A stretch of DNA of 64,000 nt, from NCBI RefSeq assembly GCF_026213295.1, contig NC_079420.1, positions 7,730,336-7,794,335 of the forward strand, written 5' to 3'. Position numbers and translations under genes: made by a program. The notes beneath the pieces are model-generated. The model was not told the origin of the DNA. It worked only from the letters and a program-made list of their open reading frames with translations, and did not search any database. The number at the start of each line of letters is the position of its first letter. Positions within the stretch are counted from its first letter, which is position 1. This document shows positions 1-28,106 of this stretch, piece by piece. This DNA is from Gadus chalcogrammus (lineage: Eukaryota; Chordata; Actinopteri; Gadiformes; Gadidae).

Positions 1-266
1 GCGTTTAAGAACCAGACCATTTTGCCACCCACCACAACACAGAGGACCCAATCCCTCTCCATTCTCTACACCTGCCCTCCTGGAGCCCCTCGGTAATGCT
101 TAAATCCTGGGGATGCCATCCCCGCTTACCAACTTCTCTTCTGGCCCGGGGTCTCCCCGCTTCCCCCCCGGTCCTCACCTGGAACCAATCTGTAACACAA
201 TCAAAGTGTCCGCAACATGAAAGCTGCGCTCTTCCCTTTGATAGTCGCGTTTCGCTCCGTGGTGGT
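1..266. other. Unassigned sequence at left edge
   Basis: No gene, RNA or repeat is recognisable before the CT-rich block that starts at 267. Confidence 0.6.
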
Positions 267-280
267 TCTCTCTGTTTCTC

Positions 281-311
<31 letters not shown>

Positions 312-377
312 GTGTCTCTCTCTCTCTCTTACCCCCCCCCCCCCCCCACACACACACTCTCTCTCTCTCACTCTCCC
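267..377. repeat. Compound CT / poly-C / CA microsatellite
   Basis: An interrupted CT tract runs from 267 to 329, followed by a C17 run at about 331-347, a short CA run and a second CT run. It produces spurious Ser-Leu open frames. Confidence 0.95.
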
Positions 378-3300
378 CCCCGAGATCCTCCACCCCCCTA
401 GCTCAAACAGCTACAGTATGTCTTGAAAGAGTATTGGTTTGATGGAGAAAAAAACAACCAGAAAAGAATAGAACAGACCCAGTTTCACTTAAAATTATGA
501 TAATTTCCATAGACGATGTGCTGGGGTGCATTCCTGTGCGTTGCAGAATAACAGAGGGTGCTATTGTCGGGGAGAGGAACAACAACAGACTCACAGGATG
601 GAACCGAGTGGCCTGGCCCCGTTGGGAAACTGCGCACAAACACTAAAAAAAGAATAGATAAAAAGGATTTAAACAAAAAAAATCACTTTTAATCAAGCTG
701 ACGAAATCCGCTGATTCCAACGGGATGTCGATGAGAAAGGAAATAAACAAAAGCAAAATAAAACACATGCCGTCGTCTGAGTATTGGAGAGCGACTCTAA
801 ACCAGAGCCAACGTAGACTTCGGCCATAGATCGTGGAGGCGATGCTGGGCTACAGTGTGCTGAAGCACACCCGCAGGGCCCCGGCCTCACTGGTATACCC
901 CACAGAGTACAGAGTGCAGCGGCGGGGTGATTAAACTCCAATAGCTCCTCTGAGAGGTCCAGGGGGATTTACCCCTGAGTCAACATGTCAGATCCCATTT
1001 CCTTCTTCACTCACTGCCGCCTCTCAACACCCTGCGGGCTGCGGGCCACCGTCGATCCCCCAACATACGACCCGCGAGGGCCCGGGAGGATGGCAGGACC
1101 CCAGCAGAACCGTGGCAGAACACTGACAGGAACATGGCGGGACAAAGACAGAAACCAGGCAGACTCCCCTCACACAGAAGGCCTCACGGGGGGCAAGGGC
1201 TGAGGCGGAATGGCTGGGTTTATTCTTTCTGAGTCCCAGTCAGAATTTTTTAACCTTTAGTGTTTCTGACGCAAGGTGCAACCCTGATCAACGACTAGCC
1301 GGCGAAACTCAATCTCAGCAAGGACATCGTGTTTGGACGCTTCCCACGGACAATAACACAGCAAGCGTTATCGCTTGTCCAGTGGCATGGCTTCTGAAAA
1401 AGGAAAAAAATGGGCCATGCATGCTGCTCCATGTGACTTTAATTGAGTGATTAGTTGTAATTCAATAAGCAATCGAAGGGCAGTGCGCGTGAGTTTGAGG
1501 CGTAAAGCAAAAGGCCGCCTGTGACTGAGCCCTTTGTCTGGGGGCCATCCGTCACTGGTGCTACCTTTCAGTCCAAATCACGCGCCCCGGCGGGCATGTG
1601 GCCAGGGTCCATGTTGCAGACCCCACCACCCTAATTGACCCGCACTGGCGATATTAAGAACCACCCATCTCGCAGGTTTAGTGCGTGGTGCTGCCTAGTC
1701 TCGTGTTCGCCATGTGAGTCACTATCTTTAGAATGGGCTCAAGTACACACGCAGACAACCCATACAGACACACATACTGACACACACACACACACACACG
1801 TAAATCCATATCATAAATGGTCTGGATTTACACAAATGTATTTTGCGGCATTAAAATTCCCCCTGGGCCTCTTATTCTGTGTCCAACGGCCTTGAATGTT
1901 TGAAGCAATCTCTTTTAGGTGTATCACGTGTTGGTGGATTCTGAAGTAGGAAGGTCTGACAGGATGACAGACAACTTAATGTAAAAATGATTGAAATTAA
2001 GAATATTGTGTAATTATGCCAAATGGTAAGAGCACAGATATGGAGTCGAATGACAGATTGCTCCCCCATATGGGCCCACTAGACTTTCTGACTGCCAATC
2101 GGATCCGACCCATGCACATTTGGCAGGACACGACTGGCATTACACTAGACAAAAGTGAAATATACTGCATAGCTCAACTATGACTCAGTGTCATAGTTTC
2201 ACAAATTATTTCAATTCTGCTCATTCAAAAGAATACATCAAAAGCCCCTGAGAAGCTCGAAGTCCATAAAGAAATGTTTGACCGACCCAACGGAACCAGA
2301 ATGATTTCTTACCAGACATTTACAACGAAAAATGCCAACCTAAGCCAATGATGAGATAAAAGTCAGGACGTTCTCGCCACTCCCTCCCGTCCTTTGTGGG
2401 AATAATCTCGGCTAATGTGCATCGACAAGTGCACTATTCACCATGTGTGTTTAACGTTTGATGCTAAAGCTTCAGCACACCCTTAAGACGAGTGCCAGGG
2501 TGACCTGTAGCAACATGGGAATCGCCTGGGAAAAAGTGAGGCAACAGAGCTGCTGGGAAGCCATTAAGGATCCGAATTCTGGAGTTTTAAGGGGAATAAC
2601 GGTTGGAAGCTTCAGGGAGAAGATGTGATGATGACTGCAGTGCTGGGACGATTATTTCAGCACATTTCACCTACAAATCATACTCAGGCCAGAATGACGC
2701 TGTTTGTCTGTAAAACAGACACTAAGGGTGTAATAATAAAATAAAAAAATAGGGTTTACAAGATATCGTGTATTATGATTGTCTGCCAAGACAAACTTGG
2801 ATTCTACCAATATTATCTATTGCATGAATGACCTTTATGAACAGTATTGAGACAATTGTACAAAACACAAATTATACAATTATTGTGGGTCTTTCGATGG
2901 ATGATGTACACCAACTCAACTAAAATGATTCCAATTAGATGAATGAAGTGAATTAAATTAAACCTAACATCTGCACCACAGCCGTCACAAATGATAGTTA
3001 TATCACAAATAAGAGCATTCAGAAATTAAATGAAAGCTCCTTGGAAAACCTATTTCAAATCTTGCTATCTTGCTAACCTTGTAAGTGTGAGACTGCAATG
3101 AGATAATTACATCACAGCCACGATTGAAAAAAGGTATCTTCAGGAGAAACCTGAGAGCAGGTGTGTGAGGCCATTAAATTAGCAATTTGGTGAATTTCCT
3201 TGATGGGACTGCAACTCAAACGTTTTAATCTCAGGGCTCACATTTCACCTACCAAAAAAGAGCAGGGGACCATACCTATTTAAAGAGAGAATTAGAGGGT

Positions 3301-5360
3301 GGCGTGGGAGAGAGAGAAAGTGAAGGTCCCAAACGAACAAACAAACGAGAAATAAGGAAAATGTCTGGTGGTGATGCTGCAGGGGTGAATAGTACACCGG
3401 TCCTCAGTGTTTGCTGGGAGGAAGACAAGACAGTTGTTCAACAAGTGTTGTCTGAAATGAAATGCAGATAGCATGACTCTGATTAGGGGTCCATGTGAAA
3501 GAGGCTCTTTCTTGTATCCATGTGGACATTCCAGAGAATTACAGGAATGAGTACAGCTCTGTTTGTCCCTCGGTGGCGACCTTTGTGCCTTTTGGGTCAC
3601 TTGGTAGTGGACGATCTCTGAGTTACACATGGGCGTATCATGTAAGCTTTCCATAAGGGACTCTGTATTGTCAGTGCTTCGAGACTGGCTCAGCTGCTCA
3701 TTGAGTAAAGAGAGAGTAACAGTGAGATGGAGTCCTTTATATTAGCATTCAGACAGTGTTTCATGGCGAAGGTATTACAAAAGGACTGTGAGGGAGTCTG
3801 AGAATGGGCCGACAGTGAAGGGAAAACTTAATTGAGCAGGTGGGACGGTGTAGCAGAAACATTACCAGCAATATTAGTTATTTAATTGTATTTTATGGTG
3901 ACAGAAAATAGTAGAAGGATCATGTTGTTCCTAATGTGGATTGAGGTGAGGTGGTTCCAGCCAAATGTTGAGGTGTGGAAGTTGGCTGCAGGGTTTTACG
4001 GCATGCCCATAAAAAACAAATCCAAACCATCCAACCATATTTTTCCCTCCAAGATCAACGCTGTGTTAAAAACAACAAGAAATAAAATAAAATACATGAA
4101 GAAAACCATACATACATCATGATGTATTTTATCATACATAATTTCATCACCCCAAGCGTGAGAAACCAGGGAATGAGCGAGCGATGGTAAGAGACTGATT
4201 TAGAACCAGACTGTGTAAAACATGTACACTTGGGCTTGGGTAAAAAACCTCAAGGTGTCATTGAGCAGTTGTCCAGATACCTCTCTACAGTGTAGTTTGG
4301 TACGGGGACTGTGGAGATAGTTTTCCTGTCGTTGGGCGGTGTTATTCATCGTCGTTTTCTCTCTCTGGTGAGACGCTGTGGGTCCCACGCCCGGCAGGCT
4401 GAAGGTAATTCCAGGCTCACGGTGTTTATGAGAGCCACAATGAACGCTGGATGACCTCCCAGCGTCACCTTGCTCTCCTCTGCTGCAGCTAATGGGGAAG
4501 GGGGGGACGGCCAGCCGGCCTCACCAGCCAGACGGGGGTGGCGGTGGGTGGAGGTGAGTGGAGGTGGGTGGAGCGGTTAAGTTTGGTGTATCTCATCTGG
4601 TTTCTATTTTTGCGGGGGGGTTGGCTATTAGCTAGTAGTATGTATGTACTTAGCGTATGTTCACAAAACACCTTTCTTAGGACACAAGGCTAACTGAAGC
4701 TACCTGGTTACACCCTCTATTTCCAGTAGGTTGAGAGGAATTTTATAGTAGTAATTATCCAATGTTGATAGTAATTATCCAATGTGAAATCGACCTTTAC
4801 TTTCGTAATACATCAACACAACACAGCACATAACACCTGAATTTGAAACGCACAGGAAATCTCAGGAATTCATACGCAACCTTTGGCGGGGCTGCAGGTA
4901 AGAAAACAGAGCCCAAACACCATCTGATGAGGACAGGGTAGAGGTACAGACCCTTCCACTGCTCACATCTTCCTGTTTACACACCTCGAAGGCAAGCTTC
5001 CTATTGGATTACCCTTTCTCCTGAGAGGGGGCCTGGGATGGAATAGGCGTGACTGGGCCAGAGGGGGCGAGGTGGGGGCACCACCGGGGTAAGGAGGGGG
5101 TCACCACACAAGCTCTTCAAGTGAAAGTTGAATCCGAGGTATTTGTGTTTGTTTGTAATTGCCTATGTTTGGGTCTGTTTTCTGGCATCCTGCAAAGCCC
5201 AAGGCTTGGGAGGGCAGAGGTTAGCTGGTTGGTCGCCCCAGGATTCTTGTTTTATGTCTGGGCTGGATGGGGGAACTGGCCAGCAACAGGCCAGCAGGCC
5301 GGAGATATCCACATGCTCTTTGGGCCTGAGCTGTTGAACCTGCCACTGTCCTCATCCCTA
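378..5360. other. Distal upstream sequence, no gene seen
   Basis: About 5 kb without a protein-like frame, RNA gene or long repeat on either strand. The only simple repeat of note is a short CA run at about 1784-1799. The open frames here are short and show no recognisable domain. Confidence 0.6.
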
Positions 5361-5475
5361 GAGTCTGGAGAGTCCCCATGAGTCCCTAGGGCCCCTATAG
5401 TCCCTTGAGTCCCTAGGGACCACAGCGTCCCTAGAATTCCTAACATCCATAGAGCCCCTAGACTCCCTAGCGTTA
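5361..5475. repeat. Degenerate GAGTCCCTAGG tandem repeat (left part)
   Basis: Imperfect copies of a 10-13-base unit around gagtccctag recur from 5361 to 5475 and again from about 6196 to 6240. A transposon-like element separates the two parts. Confidence 0.75.
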
Positions 5476-5481
5476 GGGTTA

Positions 5482-6180
5482 CCATTGATTTCCACCGGGG
5501 ACGTAGGCGCCGCGGAACGGCTGCGCCGCGGTCCCCGCTGCTGATCGCTGCCACTCTAATCAATGAAACCATCCCCACCGGGCGCGCTCCGGAACGTCTC
5601 AGCAGCGAGCATCCAGTAGAAGGGCTACGGAATGATAGCGCCGCGCCGCAGCGCTATCATTCCGTAGCACTTCTATTTTTGACGCGAGCCGGTTCTGAAC
5701 TGCGTCAATTTCAACAGAGCAGATCGAGCCGGGCAGGAAGTGAAAAAGTAAAAGCCATAGAGCATCCGCTCTAAAACACAATTGCTCAGCTCATGTAGCC
5801 TATCACAACTTCAGATCAACATCACGTCATGACCGGTGGCACCAGGTCAGCAGTCAATCAATCAAAGTGTCTCAGAGGGTCGTCAACATTGACGACGAGA
5901 GACTGATTGTCGAAGTGGAGCAACACAAAATAATAAATAAAAATAAATCATCCTTTTCATAAGGACAATGTCAGAAAGGACAAAGCCTGGTATTTAATTG
6001 CCGTTTTGGGAGTGGAAAGTGAGTACATTAGGTTTAGGATTATCGCTTGATCTCATGATCTCACATGAATACGGCTGGCTCGCAAGGCAGCGCTACGCTG
6101 CCGTAAGTGCCGTTACGCGCCCGGTGGGGATTGACGCACGCAGCCGTTCCGCGGCGCATATGTCCCCGGGTGGAAATCAG
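5482..6180. mobile_element. Non-autonomous DNA transposon-like element with 40-bp terminal inverted repeats
   Basis: The left terminus (5486-5525) and the right terminus (6139-6179) are inverted copies of about 40 bases, sharing the core GCGCCGCGGAACGGCTGCG on the left strand with one gap and a few mismatches. The 12-base sequence GCGTTAGGGTTA flanks both ends (5470-5481 and 6181-6192), as a target duplication would. An inner hairpin at 5617-5675 has 25-bp arms with one mismatch. No transposase frame is present. The superfamily is uncertain. Confidence 0.75.
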
Positions 6181-6555
6181 GCGTTAGGGTTAGAGCCCCA
6201 GACTCCCTAGGGTTCTTAGAGTCCCTAGATGACCTAGCGTTGACCATCAGATGGTCTAAGTGTTGTCCCGAGGTCGTTCGTGCCAGACTGGAAGAGAGAT
6301 CTCGGCAGCTTCTTTCTACACCTGCTAAAAGAGTATCCGTTCTTCTTTTGTGGGTTCACCTCATGCAACGTATCTCTAATGTAATGAATCTTAACAAATT
6401 TTCAGATCATGGTGAATATCCATAACCGTTATCGTAGATATTACGTCGATTGGTCAGAAGAGGCGATCAAGAAAAACCAAGAGAGCCCTCGCCCTCCTTG
6501 AGTCACTTCCTGTATACTCCTGGGGGTCAAAGGGTCAGCGGTCCTGTCAGATCTG

Positions 6556-6567
6556 CCCCCCCCCCCC

Positions 6568-6613
<46 letters not shown>
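6556..6613. repeat. C15 followed by (AC)21
   Basis: A 15-base C run (6556-6570) directly abuts an uninterrupted AC tract (6571-6613). Confidence 0.97.
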
Positions 6614-8055
<1,442 letters not shown>

Positions 8056-8199
8056 TGAGTGTACACCCAAGAGAGAAAAACACTTTTCTATGGGCATGGG
8101 AGCTTTTGGCTGTTCTCCATGATTTTTCATTATTTTTCAATTTATATGGTGATGTTTATTGCAAAATTCGTACGTGGTTCTCGCTTGTAAAATTATAGT

Positions 8200-8403
8200 G
8201 TATGCGTGTGCATGCATGCGTGCATGCGTGCATGCGTGCGTGCGAACGTGTGTGTAGGCGTCTTTGCAAGTGTGTGTGTGTGTGTGTGTAGGTGTCTGTG
8301 CAAGTGTGTGTGTGTACGTGTGTCTGTGTGTAGGTGTAGGTGCAGTTATGCAGTTATGTGTGTTTGTCTCTGTCTGTGTGTATCTGTGTGTAGCTGTGTG
8401 TAG
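8200..8403. repeat. Degenerate TG/TGCA/TGCG repeat
   Basis: An alternating purine-pyrimidine stretch of TGCATGCG and TGTG blocks, with recurring taggtgt words. It probably derives from a GT tract by mutation and could adopt Z-DNA. Confidence 0.85.
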
Positions 8404-8912
8404 GTGATTGTGAAATTAAATATACAACATGTGTTCATAATTGCCTGGTTGGACTTCTGAAAGGCGTGTTTCATGTCACCGTGATGAACATGTGCTGTTA
8501 TGTGATCTACAGTTTAGTTCATTTCAGACAAGGCACTTCTATATTGTGTGGGAACTGCTCCATGCTATACTGTAACACACACTACAAACTTAAAATACTC
8601 AAAGTACAGTATATACTCATCCAAAACATATTTTAATGCCTTAGATATGAAGAATATGTCTATTGTGAGTTATGTGTGTGTGTGTGTGTTGCCCTCTATA
8701 AAACAAAATAATTCAAATCGGCCAAGCAGCAACCTTATATTAACTTATATTAACGCACACTACACAACCTCAATGGCATTAGCCAATAACTTATTAGCAA
8801 TAACAATAAGTTCAACCATCTTATCGGTGTTCACTTTGGTATGGCACACAACCTCCTTAATGCTATTTCATCATCATATCATGCGGGGCACTTTGCTGGA
8901 TGTAAAGTCCCG

Positions 8913-9055
8913 TTCTACCCCTTACCCCTTCCCCTTACCCCTCCCCCTTGTTTTGAAGGGGTAAGGGGCAGGGGTAAGGGGAAGGCCCAATCCCTACCCA
9001 TTTCGACCCCTTCAAAACAAGGGGGAGGGGTAAGGGGAAGGGGTAAGGGGTAGAA
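8913..9055. repeat. Perfect 50-bp inverted repeat (fold-back) of CCCCTTACCCCTT sequence
   Basis: The left arm 8913-8962 is pyrimidine-rich (TACCCCTTACCCCTT blocks followed by TTTTGAAGGGGT). The right arm 9006-9055 is its exact reverse complement. The 43-base spacer carries partial copies of the same words, so the structure is nested. The imperfect extension tccc/ggga lies outside the arms. It resembles a fold-back MITE; I see no clear target duplication. Confidence 0.85.
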
Positions 9056-9388
9056 ATGGGATTGAGCCTTGGTGTGTGAGGGGAGCCCATAAAAGAGAGG
9101 AGAGATGATGGAAGGTCATCTCTCCTACTGCTGGCCGTCCCTCTTGCGTGGGTAAGTAGCCGTGGCTGGACCCCATATAGAGCTCAGAGATGAAGGTGCA
9201 CAGGATCCCTCTGTCTCCTCAAGCTCCCTACTGTTTATTGGATTACAGATCAGTACAACCGCTGCCTTTTTTCCCCCTCCACTCATCTCCGCCTAATTTG
9301 ATCACAGAATCTGCTGATGCAGTGTGTCCCCCGCTCATGTGAAAACAATTTGCGTCTGAAAAAAAACATTGGGTGTCTCTCACTGTCA

Positions 9389-10440
<1,052 letters not shown>

Positions 10441-10504
10441 TCTGCTGCCTTTTAAAACAGTCCCTTAGAGTGAATTGAGTCAGGCCTCCTAGAAAGGTCC
10501 CTTA
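10441..10504. repeat. Minisatellite, left remnant (GTGAATGGAGTCAGGCC type)
   Basis: About one and a half units of the same repeat that continues at 11034. The copy here is cut after gtcccTTA by the inserted MITE. Confidence 0.85.
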
Positions 10505-11033
10505 TGGTGCGTTTCCAGTGTGGTTTGGTATGAATAGGTGCATAACGGTTCGTGTTTCCAGCGCCAAAAGTGGGCAGAGTTCGGACTTAGCTTTGATTAG
10601 CCGTACTTATCTCTCAGAGCTCCTCAGTTGGGGTACCAAGCGGTCTGAAAGGGTGCCAACAAGTTTGAGCTACAATTGCCCTCCATCGATTGGTCGACGG
10701 AATCGTCACTTCCGTGCGACAGGGGGATAATAACAAATAAACACAGCACCCACAAGGTATTTCTGAACAAAGGCGAAAGCTTCGTTTATTGAAGAAAATG
10801 TCGCACAAAAAGTTTGTGGTCCTTCTTGGACGTCCTAAATTGTTGCTCTATGCTCATTGTGTCGTGTTCTGATTTTTCCTTGGATTTATTAGCGGGCTTC
10901 ACTGTGACGGGCTGCAATGAGGTCACTGTCGGCGGCGGAAACGCGAGCTGTAACTGGGCGGCGCCTAACCGCACCTAGACTACCGGACCTTATCGTACTG
11001 TGCCTAACCGCACCCGCCGGTGGAAACGTGCCA
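10505..11033. mobile_element. PIF/Harbinger-like MITE, 529 bp, TTA target duplication
   Basis: The element starts tggtgcgtttcca and ends tggaaacgtgcca, a 13-base terminal inverted repeat with one mismatch. TTA flanks both ends (10502-10504 and 11034-11036). Removing the element and one TTA restores a minisatellite unit, cccTTAaagtgaatggagtc, against the consensus cccTTAgagtgaatggagtc nearby, so the boundaries are well supported. Three-base T-A-type duplications are typical of PIF/Harbinger elements. No transposase is encoded. Confidence 0.88.
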
Positions 11034-11313
11034 TTAAAGTGAATGGAGTCAGGCCTCCTAGAACGGTCCCTTAGAGTGAAGGGAGTCAGAACGGTCCATA
11101 CTGTGAATGGAGTCAGAAGGGTCCATACAGTGAATGGAGTCAGGCCTCCTAGAACGGTCCCTTAGAGTGAAGGGAGTCAGAACGGTCCATACTGTGAATG
11201 GAGTCAGAAGGGTCCATACAGTGAATGGAGTCAGGCCTCCTAGAAGGCTCCCTTAGAACGGTCCCTTAGGATGAATGGAGTCAGAACGGTCCCTTAGGGT
11301 GAATGGAGTCAGG
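11034..11313. repeat. Minisatellite, main block
   Basis: Units combine gtgaatggagtcaggcctcc, tagaacggtcccttagagtg and a shorter agaacggtccatact variant. A higher-order period of about 115 bases is duplicated almost exactly (from about 11039 and from about 11129-11154). Confidence 0.92.
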
Positions 11314-11550
11314 CTGGCCCTGGTCACTTGCAGACAGAGTGGTTTGTATTAAACGGCTGTTGAAAAGTAGAGTTCCCTCCAATGGAGGGCCTTCGGCATT
11401 CCTGCTTCACACACTGAGCCGCTTTATTTCAAAGGACTGTATCGGGATAAAAACACTCGTTCAATAATGTGCTGGAAACAGTGTTGGCGTCAACTATTGT
11501 TTGCAGATGCAGAGGCGATCTTTTTGCACGTTCATGTGTTTGCAGATAAT

Positions 11551-13192
<1,642 letters not shown>

Positions 13193-13200
13193 TATATAAA
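13193..13200 (+). promoter_or_regulatory. TATA-like box upstream of alx4
   Basis: The octamer TATATAAA sits about 1.05 kb before the alx4 start codon, on the edge between AT-rich sequence (11.7-13.1 kb) and more GC-rich sequence leading into exon 1. It could position a start site near 13225, perhaps with a spliced leader exon (see the acceptor-like site at 14240-14250). Such octamers also occur by chance in AT-rich DNA, so this is weak. Confidence 0.25.
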
Positions 13201-14252
13201 GACTCCTTCGGAAGATCATCACACTGCCTTGTAACTTCACTTCATGCTTCAGTAAACCGAGGTCTTCATATTTCGAGTGACATCCTACAGGCTTTATTCA
13301 TGTTGACAATTCAAACTACGTATTTTAGCGTAGTGCAATATCATATTTATATTTATAATTTATATTAGTTCAGGGTTAGGGTTAGTTCTGATTTGGCCTC
13401 GGGCCTCAGTATTTACCGACCCTGACGCTGAATTGAATCGGACAAGCAGCTTTGTATGCAATGGGGAGAAATGCAGACCTGTGAAGGCCTAAACTTTTAT
13501 AATACACTTAAGTCATCATCAGGCCATGTATTGCTATATTTCAATATGGTTTATGACACGTGACACCTGAAGTAAGCCCTTCCATGCGCTTAACGAATTA
13601 ATCCTCTGCACCAAACAGCACGTGTGTCCCATGTCAGGACTCAGGAGTGACCCTGCGGGGGGCTCTTAGCCCATCCGCCGAGCGGCCCAACAAAACATTC
13701 AACTCGCAAAGCGATGGACCTGTGTTGGCACGGGCCTGCGTCGGGCCTGCACTTATAGCCATCCTTTAATAGCATTAGTGTCATGTGTTGTGCCTCCCGC
13801 GTGTTTACCCCCCCCCCCCCCCAGAAAAAAATGAAAAAGCAGCTTGCCTCCTCCTGAGCTTGACCTCCCATCTCCACTGAGTGCTTAATAGTGGCGGAGG
13901 GGCTTAGCAGAGGCCAGCATCCAGTCTGTGGAGCGAGAGGGTCGAGGCAGCACTGTGTGTAAGAAGGGCGATCGAGGCGGTACCAACTCCATCACGGCTT
14001 TCCTCCTTTACCCCGACGAACCTTAAGGGGGATTTGAGCATTTGTTCAGTCTACGGTCCTCTGGAAAACATCTGATTCGTTGCGTAACCAGTCCCAGATG
14101 CGCCGCTGTGGAGTGTGTGTGCGCGCATGAGTCGGTCGGTGCGTAACAGTCCGGAGAGAGTACCTGTGGCGCGTGCGTAACGGGGTTAAAGAAGACGAAG
14201 AAGTTTGGATTCTCCGTTTCACTTTTTTCGCTTTTTTTTTTTTGTTGTAGGT
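13201..14252 (+). other. alx4: alx4 5' flank / leader region
   Basis: GC content rises towards exon 1. A C15 run is at 13808-13822. The transcription start cannot be placed from sequence; part of 13.9-14.25 kb is probably 5' UTR. Confidence 0.5.
14231..14250 (+). promoter_or_regulatory. alx4: Splice-acceptor-like sequence immediately before alx4 ATG
   Basis: A 12-nt T tract followed by gttgtag ends two bases before the ATG at 14253. This has the form of a polypyrimidine tract plus AG, a standard 3' splice site. A GTAAGA donor-like hexamer lies at about 13959. If used, alx4 would have a noncoding leader exon. Human ALX4 exon 1 carries both the leader and the ATG, so this could be coincidence. 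Confidence 0.35.

Positions 14253-28106
<13,854 letters not shown>

Noticed and set aside
14205..14252. Upstream in-frame ATG for alx4
   Set aside because: The extra residues are mainly Phe/Arg from the T tract, and ALX4 proteins start at MNA.
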